Source: Winogradskyella costae
GTDB taxonomy: Bacteria > Bacteroidota > Bacteroidia > Flavobacteriales > Flavobacteriaceae
Direction of reading: 5' to 3'
Assembly: GCF_013403865.1 (NCBI RefSeq)
Contig: NZ_JABFDK010000013.1
Coordinates: 16,179-80,178, forward strand
DNA length: 64,000 nucleotides
The notes under the pieces: generated by a model
The model's database searches: none
Told to the model about the DNA's origin: nothing
What the model saw: the letters and a program-made list of their open reading frames with translations, nothing else
Program-made: the position numbers and the translations under genes
Shown here: positions 34,334 through 42,818 of the stretch, one piece after another
Layout of the letters: the number at the start of each line of letters is the position of its first letter
Numbering within the stretch: position 1 is the stretch's first letter

Positions 34334-35304
34334 TAAAAACACTCCTTCTCTTTCTGTTTTCTACTTTTTTATTACAAGCGCAAAGTTATGCTCCTGCCGC
34401 AGGACAAACTGGATCTACAGCAATTGCTGCAGACAGCGATGTTTTTATAGCTTGGGCAACTGGTATAGAACTACAACGTGGGTATGTAAACATTTCTAAT
34501 CCTTCACAAGAACATGAAGGTAGTAATTATGCAACTTATGGAGTTGCCGAAGATGCCTTAGGTATAGCAACCAATAATGTCGTAAGCTTAGGAGATGCCG
34601 GTGAAGCAATATTAACGTTTGAAACACCAATAGCTGATGAAGATGGCTTTGATTTTGCTGTTTTTGAGAATAGTTTTAGTGATACATTTCTAGAATTAGC
34701 TTTTGTTGAAGTGAGCTCAGATGGTGTTAATTATTTTAGATTTCCTTCTCATAGCGAAACGCAATCAGAAACACAAGTTGGTGGATTTGGAAGTGTTGAC
34801 CCTACTTATATCAACAATCTCGCAGGAAAATATAGAGGATTATTCGGCACACCATTTGACTTATCAGATTTAGAGGAGGACGCTTTATTAAACAAAAATA
34901 ATATTACACACATTAAAATTATAGATGTTGTCGGAAGTATAGATCCTGCTTATGCGAGATATGATAGTTTTGGTAACGCCATTAATGACCCTTTTTCGAC
35001 CCCTTTTTATTCTAGTGGATTTGATTTAGATGGCATCGGTGTTATTAATCAACAATCATTAAGTATTGATGATCAAGAATATTCAGCAATTTCTATATAT
35101 CCGAATCCTGCTTCCAATGAATTTTACATCAATTCTGCCGAAAAGGTTAATGTGAGTATTTATAACATACTTGGTAAAATGGTAATTTCAAAAGAAGTTG
35201 ATTCCAATAATCCTATTCAAATATCAGAGCTTAAAAGTGGTATCTACCTAGTTAGAATTGCACTAAATGGAAAAATAAGTCAACATCGACTCATTAGAAA
35301 CTAG
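34330..35304 (+). CDS. T9SS-exported protein of the B12 operon
   Basis: 324-residue protein with a signal peptide (LLQAQ) and a C-terminal type A sorting domain (YPNPASNEFYI... to QHRLIRN). The body (residues about 20-240) looks like a beta-jellyroll with GFDFAVFENSF and SSGFDLDGIGVIN. Its ATG overlaps the stop of the previous gene (ATGA). Similar proteins are found next to BtuG in Bacteroidota; the role is unknown, possibly an accessory B12 binder at the surface. Confidence 0.75.
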   Translation: MIKTLLLFLFSTFLLQAQSYAPAAGQTGSTAIAADSDVFIAWATGIELQRGYVNISNPSQEHEGSNYATYGVAEDALGIATNNVVSLGDAGEAILTFETPIADEDGFDFAVFENSFSDTFLELAFVEVSSDGVNYFRFPSHSETQSETQVGGFGSVDPTYINNLAGKYRGLFGTPFDLSDLEEDALLNKNNITHIKIIDVVGSIDPAYARYDSFGNAINDPFSTPFYSSGFDLDGIGVINQQSLSIDDQEYSAISIYPNPASNEFYINSAEKVNVSIYNILGKMVISKEVDSNNPIQISELKSGIYLVRIALNGKISQHRLIRN

Positions 35305-35318
35305 TAGATATTTTATAT

Positions 35319-35355
35319 AAATGCTTTCCTTTTTACTTTGGAAAGCATTTTTTTA
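35319..35355 (+). terminator. Terminator of the B12 operon
   Basis: Stem of 11 pairs (AATGCTTTCC/GGAAAGCATT) with loop TTTTACTTT and a T-run, 15 bases after the last gene of the operon. Confidence 0.85.
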
Positions 35356-35413
35356 TATAAAAACCTGTTAACTACAAGCATATTACCCATTAACAATCAC
35401 CGAATCACATTAA

Positions 35414-35455
35414 AAAGAAAAACTCTGTAAATCTTTAGACTTACAGAGTTTCTTT
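35414..35455 (-). terminator. Terminator after tRNA-Pro (bidirectional)
   Basis: Stem AACTCTGTAA/TTACAGAGTT extended by A/T pairs on both sides, ten-base loop. It lies just downstream of the tRNA-Pro on the minus strand. Confidence 0.7.
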
Positions 35456-35471
35456 ATTTGGGATAAAGTAG

Positions 35472-35546
35472 TCGGGGTGGCAGGATTCGAACCTGCGGCC
35501 TCCACGTCCCAAACGTGGCGCGATAACCGGGCTACGCTACACCCCG
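35472..35546 (-). tRNA. tRNA-Pro (anticodon UGG)
   Basis: Minus-strand cloverleaf: acceptor stem CGGGGTG/CACCCCG with discriminator A, D-arm with GTAGCGTAGCCCGG, anticodon stem CCACG/CGTGG with loop TTTGGGA (anticodon TGG), and T-arm with GGTTCGAATCC. Length 75 bases; no CCA encoded. Confidence 0.95.
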
Positions 35547-35650
35547 AATTTTGGTTTCCCTATTTCGGACTGCAAATATATAATTTTTCTTTACAATCCA
35601 ACAACAATTGTCTAACTTTAAAGTCTTAATCTTTTTTTAGATAATAATCT

Positions 35651-36751
35651 ATGGATATGAAAACTATCATTATCGGATTAATCCTCTCTAGCACAATAGC
35701 TTGTGCACAAGATCAAAATCCTAAAAATTTAGAAAACACACACGAAGTTATAGTCTCAGACCTTAATATTCCTTGGGGTTTTGCATTTCTTCCTGATAAT
35801 TCGATGCTAATTACCGAAAAATCTGGTGAGCTTATTCATTTTAAGAATGAAACAAAAACAAATATTTCCGGACTGCCAGAAATATATGTTCGTGGGCAAG
35901 GCGGTTTATTGGATATTATTCTACACCCTAATTACGATAAAAATGGTTGGATATATTTTTCCTATGCCTCCTCTGAAGGTGATGATTCAGGTGGAAATAC
36001 AACTATCGCAAGAGCCCAACTAAAAGATAATAGTTTAACAAATTTACAAGTTTTATATAAGGCTTCTCCTGACACCACTAAAGGTCAACATTTTGGCTCT
36101 CGTTTGGCTTTTGATGATGACGGTTATTTGTACTTTTCCGTGGGAGAAAGAGGAAATAGAGATGAGAACCCACAGGATATCACTAGAGATGGCGGAAAAA
36201 TCTATCGCCTTAATGATGACGGCTCTATTCCAAAAGACAATCCTTTTGTTAATAAAACTAATGCAAAAACAGCCATTTATTCTTATGGTCATAGAAACCC
36301 TCAAGGTATGACAATCCATCCAGATTCAAGACAAATATGGACTCACGAACATGGCCCAAAAGGTGGTGACGAAATAAACATTATCAAAGCTGGCAAAAAT
36401 TACGGTTGGCCTGTAATTAGTTACGGAGTCAATTATATTGGTACAAAATTTACCGATATTACCGAAAAAGAAGGCATGGAACAACCCATTCATTATTGGG
36501 ATCCTTCAATTGCACCAAGCGGAATGGCGTTTATTAAAAGTGACAAGTATGGTGATTGGGATGGAAATTTACTTGTAGGCTCTCTAAAATTTCAATATTT
36601 AGATATGTGCACTTTAAAAGATAATAAAGTCATAAAAGAAGAACGCTTGCTAGATGGATTAGGACGAGTGAGATGTGTAGAACAAGGTCCGGATGGTTTT
36701 ATTTACGTTGGTATAGAAAATTTAGGAATTGTAAAATTGATAAGAAAATGA
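35651..36751 (+). CDS. PQQ-dependent sugar dehydrogenase (soluble aldose/sorbosone type)
   Basis: 366-residue secreted six-bladed beta-propeller. It has a signal peptide (STIACAQ; the Cys could be a lipidation site) and family blocks GLLDIILHPNYDKNGWIYFSY (first part), GSRLAFDDDGYLYFSVGERG and YSYGHRNPQGMTIHPDSRQIW with EHGPKGGDEIN. It oxidises aldoses or similar sugars with PQQ at the periplasmic side. Its stop overlaps the start of a cytochrome c lipoprotein, which could be its electron acceptor. No PQQ synthesis genes are in this window. A start two codons later is possible. Confidence 0.87.
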   Translation: MDMKTIIIGLILSSTIACAQDQNPKNLENTHEVIVSDLNIPWGFAFLPDNSMLITEKSGELIHFKNETKTNISGLPEIYVRGQGGLLDIILHPNYDKNGWIYFSYASSEGDDSGGNTTIARAQLKDNSLTNLQVLYKASPDTTKGQHFGSRLAFDDDGYLYFSVGERGNRDENPQDITRDGGKIYRLNDDGSIPKDNPFVNKTNAKTAIYSYGHRNPQGMTIHPDSRQIWTHEHGPKGGDEINIIKAGKNYGWPVISYGVNYIGTKFTDITEKEGMEQPIHYWDPSIAPSGMAFIKSDKYGDWDGNLLVGSLKFQYLDMCTLKDNKVIKEERLLDGLGRVRCVEQGPDGFIYVGIENLGIVKLIRK

Positions 36752-37191
36752 AAAACATAATTATTCTCGGAATTTTGATACTAACGATTGTATCATGTAA
36801 TTCAAATACAAAAAAGTCCAATACTACAGCTCAAAATTATACAAAAGTCAGTCAAGATAATCCTAAACTCATTGCTAGCATTGAACGTGGCAAAATTATC
36901 TATAATGATATGTGCGTCACTTGCCATTTACCAGAAGGTAAAGGAGTACCTAGGGCGTTTCCACCATTGGCAGACTCAGATTATTTGAGAGAAAATCAAA
37001 ACGAAAGCATCAAAGCTGCTAAATACGGTATATCTGGCAAAATTGTAGTGAACGGCATCACCTATAATAGCACAATGGCGCCATTAGGTCTTTCAGACAA
37101 AGAAGTCGCTGATGTTATCAATTACGTCAATAATAGCTGGGGAAATGCGATTAACAACTTTGTAACACCAGAGAAAGTTTCCAAATTATAA
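36748..37191 (+). CDS. Cytochrome c lipoprotein coupled to the sugar dehydrogenase
   Basis: 147-residue monoheme cytochrome c. Lipobox near Cys17 (TIVSC), heme motif C-V-T-C-H near residue 60, Met ligand probable in TMAPLG. The start overlaps the dehydrogenase stop (ATGA); a longer reading from 36673 would run over the end of that gene and lacks a signal peptide. Likely takes electrons from the PQQ enzyme (inference from coupling). Confidence 0.88.
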   Translation: MKNIIILGILILTIVSCNSNTKKSNTTAQNYTKVSQDNPKLIASIERGKIIYNDMCVTCHLPEGKGVPRAFPPLADSDYLRENQNESIKAAKYGISGKIVVNGITYNSTMAPLGLSDKEVADVINYVNNSWGNAINNFVTPEKVSKL

Positions 37192-37214
37192 ACGAACTAT
37201 ACTACATAAATAAT

Positions 37215-37222
37215 TAAATTTG
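37215..37222 (+). promoter_or_regulatory. Bacteroidota -7 element (udk operon)
   Basis: TAAATTTG matches TAnnTTTG and lies 26 bases before the udk ATG. No good -33 box was seen. Confidence 0.35.
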
Positions 37223-37248
37223 TAGCATTCAAACAAACTAAATTAAAT

Positions 37249-37854
37249 ATGCTTATTATAGGAATTGCAGGTGGTACAGGCTGCGGAAAAACGACGGTTG
37301 TAAACACTATTTTAAAAGAATTACCTGAAGGTGAAGTTGGAGTAATATCCCAAGATTCCTATTACAAGGATACCTCTCATTTAAGTTTTGAAGAGCGTGT
37401 TAAAATTAACTTTGATCATCCAAGATCTATAGATTTTGAATTACTAGAGCAACACCTCAAAGAATTAAGAGCAGGGCATAGCATTAATCAACCCGTGTAT
37501 TCATTTGTTAAACACAACCGAACAGGGGATGTAATTGTTACCAAACCAAGAAAGGTTATGATTGTAGAAGGGATATTAATATTATCTCATGCTGAAATAC
37601 GAGACCTTTTTGATATTAAAATATATGTTCATGCAGATTCCGATGAGCGCCTAATACGACGTTTAAGACGCGATATCACAGAACGAGGCCGTGACATCAA
37701 CGAAGTACTCCAACGCTATCAATCGACATTAAAACCAATGCATCAGCAGTTTATTGAGCCTATGAAAGAATACGCAGACATTATTATACCAAATAATAAA
37801 TACAATACGGTCGCTGTAGATATCGTTAAAACAATAATTAACGAACGCTTATAA
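37249..37854 (+). CDS. udk: Uridine kinase
   Basis: 201-residue cytosolic kinase that phosphorylates uridine and cytidine in pyrimidine salvage. The P-loop GGTGCGKT is at residues 8-15, followed by the SQDSYYKD substrate loop and FDHPRSIDFELL. The length and order agree with the family. It is the first of a run of overlapping genes (next start shares the stop base). Confidence 0.94.
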   Translation: MLIIGIAGGTGCGKTTVVNTILKELPEGEVGVISQDSYYKDTSHLSFEERVKINFDHPRSIDFELLEQHLKELRAGHSINQPVYSFVKHNRTGDVIVTKPRKVMIVEGILILSHAEIRDLFDIKIYVHADSDERLIRRLRRDITERGRDINEVLQRYQSTLKPMHQQFIEPMKEYADIIIPNNKYNTVAVDIVKTIINERL

Positions 37855-38180
37855 TGTCTAAATTCAATATAAAATATCTGAAGCCATTTAAGAATATCTA
37901 TGTTATAGTTCTTGTCGTTTTCGTGGTTTGGATGTTGTTTTTTGATGCACATTCGTGGTTATTTCACCATGAATTAAATACGGATATAAACGAGTTAGAA
38001 TACCAAAAAGAGCACTATAAAAATGAGATGGCAAAAGACAACAAAGCCATTAAAGAATTAAGTACAGACGAAGGTATTGAGCGTACAGCACGAGAAACTT
38101 ACTACATGAAGAAATCTAACGAAGATATTTTCATTATTGAATACGAAGACAGTATTCCAAAAAACAAACAAGATGAGTAA
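37854..38180 (+). CDS. Septum formation initiator family protein (FtsB/DivIC-like)
   Basis: 108-residue protein with one transmembrane helix (about 14-32) and a coiled coil (residues 38-75) ending in a conserved GIERTARETYYMKKSNED stretch, as in FtsB/DivIC. It acts in the divisome at the inner membrane. It overlaps the udk stop by one base and the mutA start by eight bases, so it sits in a mixed operon. Confidence 0.9.
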   Translation: MSKFNIKYLKPFKNIYVIVLVVFVVWMLFFDAHSWLFHHELNTDINELEYQKEHYKNEMAKDNKAIKELSTDEGIERTARETYYMKKSNEDIFIIEYEDSIPKNKQDE

Positions 38181-39552
38181 ATCATTATTTAAAGATTTTG
38201 ATTCCGTGTCTTCAAAAGCATGGAAGCAAAAAATACAGGTCGATCTTAAAGGTGCAGATTACAACGATACCCTAATCTGGAAAACCAATGAAGGCATTGA
38301 TGTTAAACCATTTTATCATGCTGATGAATTTGAAACCCTACCCGAAGTCTCAAAAAGTAATGCAACCAAATGGAAAATAGCACAATCTATTGAAGTTACA
38401 GACGCTAACGTAGCTAATTTAAAAGCCATAGATGCTATTTATCGTGGAGCTGAAAGCATTTTATTTAATATAGCCTCCAAGGACACCTCAACAGAAGACT
38501 TGCTCCAAAATATCGATTTAGATACCGTAAAGGTGCATATTACCTGCAATTTTCTTTCAGAAGATTTCATTAACGATTTATTAACCACTACCTCTAGTAC
38601 TTTTAAAGCGCCTCAAATATATATCCACACAGACATCATAGGTAATTTAGCTAAAACAGGAAATTGGTTCAACAATCTTAACGATGATTTCATTAACCTA
38701 AAAACTATTGTAAAATCAACCCATCAAATCAGTATCGATTTGGGTATATATCAAAATGCTGGCGCTTCTAGCGTTCAGCAATTAGCATACAGTTTAGCTC
38801 ATGCAAATGAGTATTTGAATCACTATGACGGATCTAAAGACACGTCCTTAAACGAAATAAACATAATATTCAATACATCAATTGGTTCAAACTACTTCTT
38901 TGAAATAGCAAAAATTAGAGCTTTACGTCAATTATACACCACACTAGCTTCCGAGTATCACGTCAATGAAGACTGTACAATAATTGCGACACCTAGTAAA
39001 CGTAATAAAACCATATACGATTACAACGTTAACATGCTGCGAACAACCACCGAATGCATGAGCGCTATTCTTGGTGGAGTCAATGAAATTTGTAACTTAC
39101 CGTACGATGCCTTATTCCATATACCAAATGAATTTGGAGATCGTATTGCCAGAAACCAGCTTTTAGTTTTAAAAAATGAAAGCTATTTCGACAAAGTAAA
39201 TAACCCTGCAGACGGAGCTTATTACATCGAAAGTTTAACAGAACAATTAGCTGAAAAAGCCCTTGAGTTATTTAAAGATATTGAATCCAACGGAGGTTTT
39301 TTAAGTCAATTGAAAGAAGGGACAATTCAAAGGAAAATTAAAGAAAGTGCTGCTAAAGAACAGGCCGATTTTGACGCTGAAAAACTAATCTTATTAGGCA
39401 CAAACAAACATCCTAATAACGCTGACAAAATGAAATCTAATTTAGAAATTAGTCCATTTTTAAAAATCGAAAAGCGCAAAACATTGATTGAACCAATTAT
39501 TGAGAAAAGATTATCTGAAAAATTGGAAATCAAAAGATTAAGCACCGAGTAA
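38173..39552 (+). CDS. mutA: Methylmalonyl-CoA mutase small subunit
   Basis: 459-residue non-catalytic subunit of the heterodimeric methylmalonyl-CoA mutase. It has the barrel-domain resemblance to the large subunit (for example the SNGGFLSQLKEGTIQRKIKE end part) but lacks the DxHxxG cobalamin-binding motif. The ATG at 38173 (MSKSLFKDF) was chosen; the longer reading from 38137 adds 12 residues inside the previous gene. It is followed by the large subunit gene. Confidence 0.93.
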   Translation: MSKSLFKDFDSVSSKAWKQKIQVDLKGADYNDTLIWKTNEGIDVKPFYHADEFETLPEVSKSNATKWKIAQSIEVTDANVANLKAIDAIYRGAESILFNIASKDTSTEDLLQNIDLDTVKVHITCNFLSEDFINDLLTTTSSTFKAPQIYIHTDIIGNLAKTGNWFNNLNDDFINLKTIVKSTHQISIDLGIYQNAGASSVQQLAYSLAHANEYLNHYDGSKDTSLNEINIIFNTSIGSNYFFEIAKIRALRQLYTTLASEYHVNEDCTIIATPSKRNKTIYDYNVNMLRTTTECMSAILGGVNEICNLPYDALFHIPNEFGDRIARNQLLVLKNESYFDKVNNPADGAYYIESLTEQLAEKALELFKDIESNGGFLSQLKEGTIQRKIKESAAKEQADFDAEKLILLGTNKHPNNADKMKSNLEISPFLKIEKRKTLIEPIIEKRLSEKLEIKRLSTE

Positions 39553-39606
39553 AACTCAGTATTGACAAAACCTATAGTTCTCTTTTATCTCTAAAACACA
39601 TCAAGA

Positions 39607-41730
39607 ATGTCTAGAAAAAATCTTCAACATATAGCACTAAAAAACGAAGCGCAAACTTTGAAACAAAGCGAAGAAAAAGACTTTCTTACAGCCGAAAATA
39701 TCAGAGTCAAATCAACGTATTCAAAAGACGATATTCAAGACTTAGAACACCTTAATTTTATTGCAGGTATCGCGCCAAATCTTCGGGGACCATACTCAAC
39801 TATGTTTGTTCGCAGACCTTGGACTATTAGACAATATGCAGGGTTTTCAACAGCCGAAGAAAGCAATGCTTTTTATAGAAGAAATCTAGCCGCGGGACAA
39901 AAAGGATTATCAGTAGCATTTGATTTAGCTACACACAGAGGTTATGATTCTGACCACGAACGTGTCGTTGGAGATGTCGGAAAAGCAGGCGTGGCCATAG
40001 ACTCGGTTGAGGATATGAAAATTCTTTTCAATCAAATCCCTCTAGATAAAATGTCAGTATCCATGACAATGAATGGGGCTGTGTTACCCATTTTAGCGTT
40101 TTACATTGTAGCAGCTGAAGAACAAGGAGTTAAACCCAACCAACTCGCAGGAACAATTCAGAACGATATTCTAAAGGAGTTTATGGTTAGAAACACATAC
40201 ATCTACCCACCTACTCCATCCATGAAAATTATCTCTGACATATTTGAATACTCAAGTAATAATATGCCAAAGTTTAACAGTATCAGCATATCAGGCTACC
40301 ACATGCAAGAGGCTGGAGCCACTTGCGATATCGAATTAGCTTACACTTTAGCTGATGGACTAGAATACATCAGAAAGGGACTTGAAGCCGGCATGGACAT
40401 TGACACCTTCGCCCCGAGGTTATCTTTTTTCTGGGCAATTGGCATGAATCACTTTATGGAAATTGCCAAAATGCGTGCTGCACGAATGCTATGGGCTAAA
40501 CTCGTAAAGCAATTCAACCCAAAGAATCAGAAGTCGTTAGCACTTAGAACCCACTGCCAAACCTCTGGTTGGAGTCTTACCGAGCAAGATCCTTTTAATA
40601 ACGTAGCCAGAACCTGCATTGAAGCCTCTGCTGCCGCTTTTGGAGGCACACAGAGCCTACACACTAACGCTTTAGATGAAGCTATTGCCTTGCCAACAGA
40701 CTTTTCAGCTCGTATCGCAAGAAATACACAGATATATTTACAACAAGAAACGCACATCACAAAAACCGTAGATCCCTGGGCTGGTAGTTATTATGTTGAA
40801 AAATTGACTAACGACATTACAAAAGAAGCATGGAAACTAATACAGGAAGTCGAAGAACTAGGCGGCATGACCAAAGCTATCGAGGCTGGCATACCCAAAC
40901 TACGCATTGAAGAAGCTGCGGCTCGCAAACAAGCCCGAATAGACTCTTCACAAGACATTATTATTGGGGTTAACAAGTACCGCTTAGAACAAGAAGACCC
41001 AATATCCACTCTCGAGGTAGACAACCAAACCGTAAGACTACAGCAAATTGAACGCTTAAACAGCATAAAAGCAAGTCGTGATAAAACCGCTGTCACAGAA
41101 GCATTATCAAAACTAACAGAATCTGCAAAGACAAGTGAAGGAAATTTACTAGATTTAGCAGTAGATGCTGCAAGAAAACGCGCCACTTTAGGAGAGATAA
41201 GCGACGCACTAGAAGTTGAATTTGGCAGATACAAAGCACAAATTAAATCATTTTCAGGGGTGTATAGTAAAGAAATAAAAGACGATAAAAGCTTTCAAAA
41301 AGCAAGAGAATTAGCGAATCAATTTGCAGAACAAGACGGACGAAGACCTCGAATTATGATTGCCAAAATGGGACAGGACGGGCATGATAGAGGTGCCAAA
41401 GTTGTCGCTACGAGCTATGCAGATGTAGGGTTTGATGTAGACATTGGACCGCTCTTTCAAACACCAAAAGAAGCTGCAAAGCAAGCCGTTGAAAATGACG
41501 TTCACATCCTCGGGATATCTTCCTTAGCAGCAGGCCATAAAACATTAGTACCTCAAGTCATAGAAGAACTAAAAAAATATGATAGAGATGACATAATGGT
41601 TATTGTTGGAGGCGTCATACCAAAGCAAGATTACCAGTATTTATTCGACGCCGGAGCTGTTGCTGTTTTTGGACCTGGAACTAAGATCAGTGATGCTGCC
41701 ATTCAAATTTTAAACATTTTAATTGATTAA
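39607..41730 (+). CDS. mutB: Methylmalonyl-CoA mutase large subunit
   Basis: 707-residue catalytic subunit converting methylmalonyl-CoA and succinyl-CoA with adenosylcobalamin. The N-terminal substrate barrel shows [22 protein letters not shown] (first part) and the C-terminal cobalamin domain has D591-G-H593-D-R-G596, the base-off/His-on motif. It is the B12-dependent consumer in a window that also holds the B12 uptake operon. Also called scpA. Confidence 0.96.
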   Translation: MSRKNLQHIALKNEAQTLKQSEEKDFLTAENIRVKSTYSKDDIQDLEHLNFIAGIAPNLRGPYSTMFVRRPWTIRQYAGFSTAEESNAFYRRNLAAGQKGLSVAFDLATHRGYDSDHERVVGDVGKAGVAIDSVEDMKILFNQIPLDKMSVSMTMNGAVLPILAFYIVAAEEQGVKPNQLAGTIQNDILKEFMVRNTYIYPPTPSMKIISDIFEYSSNNMPKFNSISISGYHMQEAGATCDIELAYTLADGLEYIRKGLEAGMDIDTFAPRLSFFWAIGMNHFMEIAKMRAARMLWAKLVKQFNPKNQKSLALRTHCQTSGWSLTEQDPFNNVARTCIEASAAAFGGTQSLHTNALDEAIALPTDFSARIARNTQIYLQQETHITKTVDPWAGSYYVEKLTNDITKEAWKLIQEVEELGGMTKAIEAGIPKLRIEEAAARKQARIDSSQDIIIGVNKYRLEQEDPISTLEVDNQTVRLQQIERLNSIKASRDKTAVTEALSKLTESAKTSEGNLLDLAVDAARKRATLGEISDALEVEFGRYKAQIKSFSGVYSKEIKDDKSFQKARELANQFAEQDGRRPRIMIAKMGQDGHDRGAKVVATSYADVGFDVDIGPLFQTPKEAAKQAVENDVHILGISSLAAGHKTLVPQVIEELKKYDRDDIMVIVGGVIPKQDYQYLFDAGAVAVFGPGTKISDAAIQILNILID

Positions 41731-41784
41731 TTCATTGTTGTTTTCCAAATTTTCGCCTAACATTAAAACGATGTCTAATAGTCT

Positions 41785-42717
41785 ATGAGGACAACTAAAA
41801 AAATCATTAAACGATACACCCTAATCCTTTTCATCTTAGGGCTACTCATTATACATTTTATTGTCCCTCGTTTTATAGTAGAAACGAGAAGCCCTATCGT
41901 AGAATTATTTAAAGCAGAAGACGTCACAACCTCCCAAACGAAATCTAATACCAACTCTAAATTCAAAAGAAAAAAAATAACAATTACAACTTTTGACAAG
42001 CTTAAACTATCCGCCCTAATAACATACTCAAGTTCAACACATGTTAAAGGCACAATTATATTATTGCACGGCAGCAGCCACACTAAAGAACATTTCTTAG
42101 TTCTAAGTGAGTTTCTTTCTATTAATGGCTTTAACTCAGTTGCATTAGACTCTCGAGGATTTGGCGAAAGCAAAGGACAATTTTTCACATACGGAGCCAA
42201 AGAAACTAAAGATATTCAAACATTAATTACACAATTAATTAATAATGAAAACTTAGATAACATAGGGCTTTGGGGACAATCTATAGGCGGGGCCTTAACT
42301 CTACAAGCAATGGGAATGGACAACCGTATTGCTTTCGGAATTGCTGAAAGTACTTACACAGACTTAAAGACAAATATTCAATATTACATTAAGCGTCATA
42401 CTGGCTTCAACCTAAAATTATTTAGCGATTATTTAGTTGACAGAGCAGGACGCATCGCTGATTTCAATCCCGATGAGGCTAATCCTTACAAATACAGCAA
42501 TAATATTACACAACCTATACTCGTTGTTCATGGCTCTAAAGATACAGCTATCCCTATTTCAAAGGGAAGAGCCAACTACTCAAGGATTAAAAGCATCGAT
42601 AAAGAGTTTATGGAACTAAAAGCTGCAGGTCATTCGGATATTTGGGCAATTGGTAGCGATAAGTACTTTGAATCAGTACTCAAGTTTCTAAACAAACAAG
42701 CTCTACCTTCAAACTAA
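41785..42717 (+). CDS. Alpha/beta hydrolase, membrane-anchored
   Basis: 310-residue serine hydrolase with an N-terminal anchor helix (about 12-30). The nucleophile elbow G-Q-S166-I-G-G, the oxyanion loop LLHGSSHTKEHF, an Asp in VVHGSKDTAIP and His in AAGHSD complete the triad. Substrate unknown; similar proteins are annotated as BAAT/acyl-CoA thioester or prolyl oligopeptidase-type hydrolases. Confidence 0.83.
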   Translation: MRTTKKIIKRYTLILFILGLLIIHFIVPRFIVETRSPIVELFKAEDVTTSQTKSNTNSKFKRKKITITTFDKLKLSALITYSSSTHVKGTIILLHGSSHTKEHFLVLSEFLSINGFNSVALDSRGFGESKGQFFTYGAKETKDIQTLITQLINNENLDNIGLWGQSIGGALTLQAMGMDNRIAFGIAESTYTDLKTNIQYYIKRHTGFNLKLFSDYLVDRAGRIADFNPDEANPYKYSNNITQPILVVHGSKDTAIPISKGRANYSRIKSIDKEFMELKAAGHSDIWAIGSDKYFESVLKFLNKQALPSN

Positions 42718-42818
42718 GTATTTAGTTAAAATAACGGTATTCCTTTAGCTTTCATTATTTTATGTTTAGATTAGTGGGAAATTCTCATAAAACACTAATC
42801 AATTAAACCCATCAATCA

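Noticed and set aside
36673..36747. N-terminal extension of the cytochrome c gene
   Set aside because: It overlaps the sugar dehydrogenase coding region in another frame and lacks a signal peptide.
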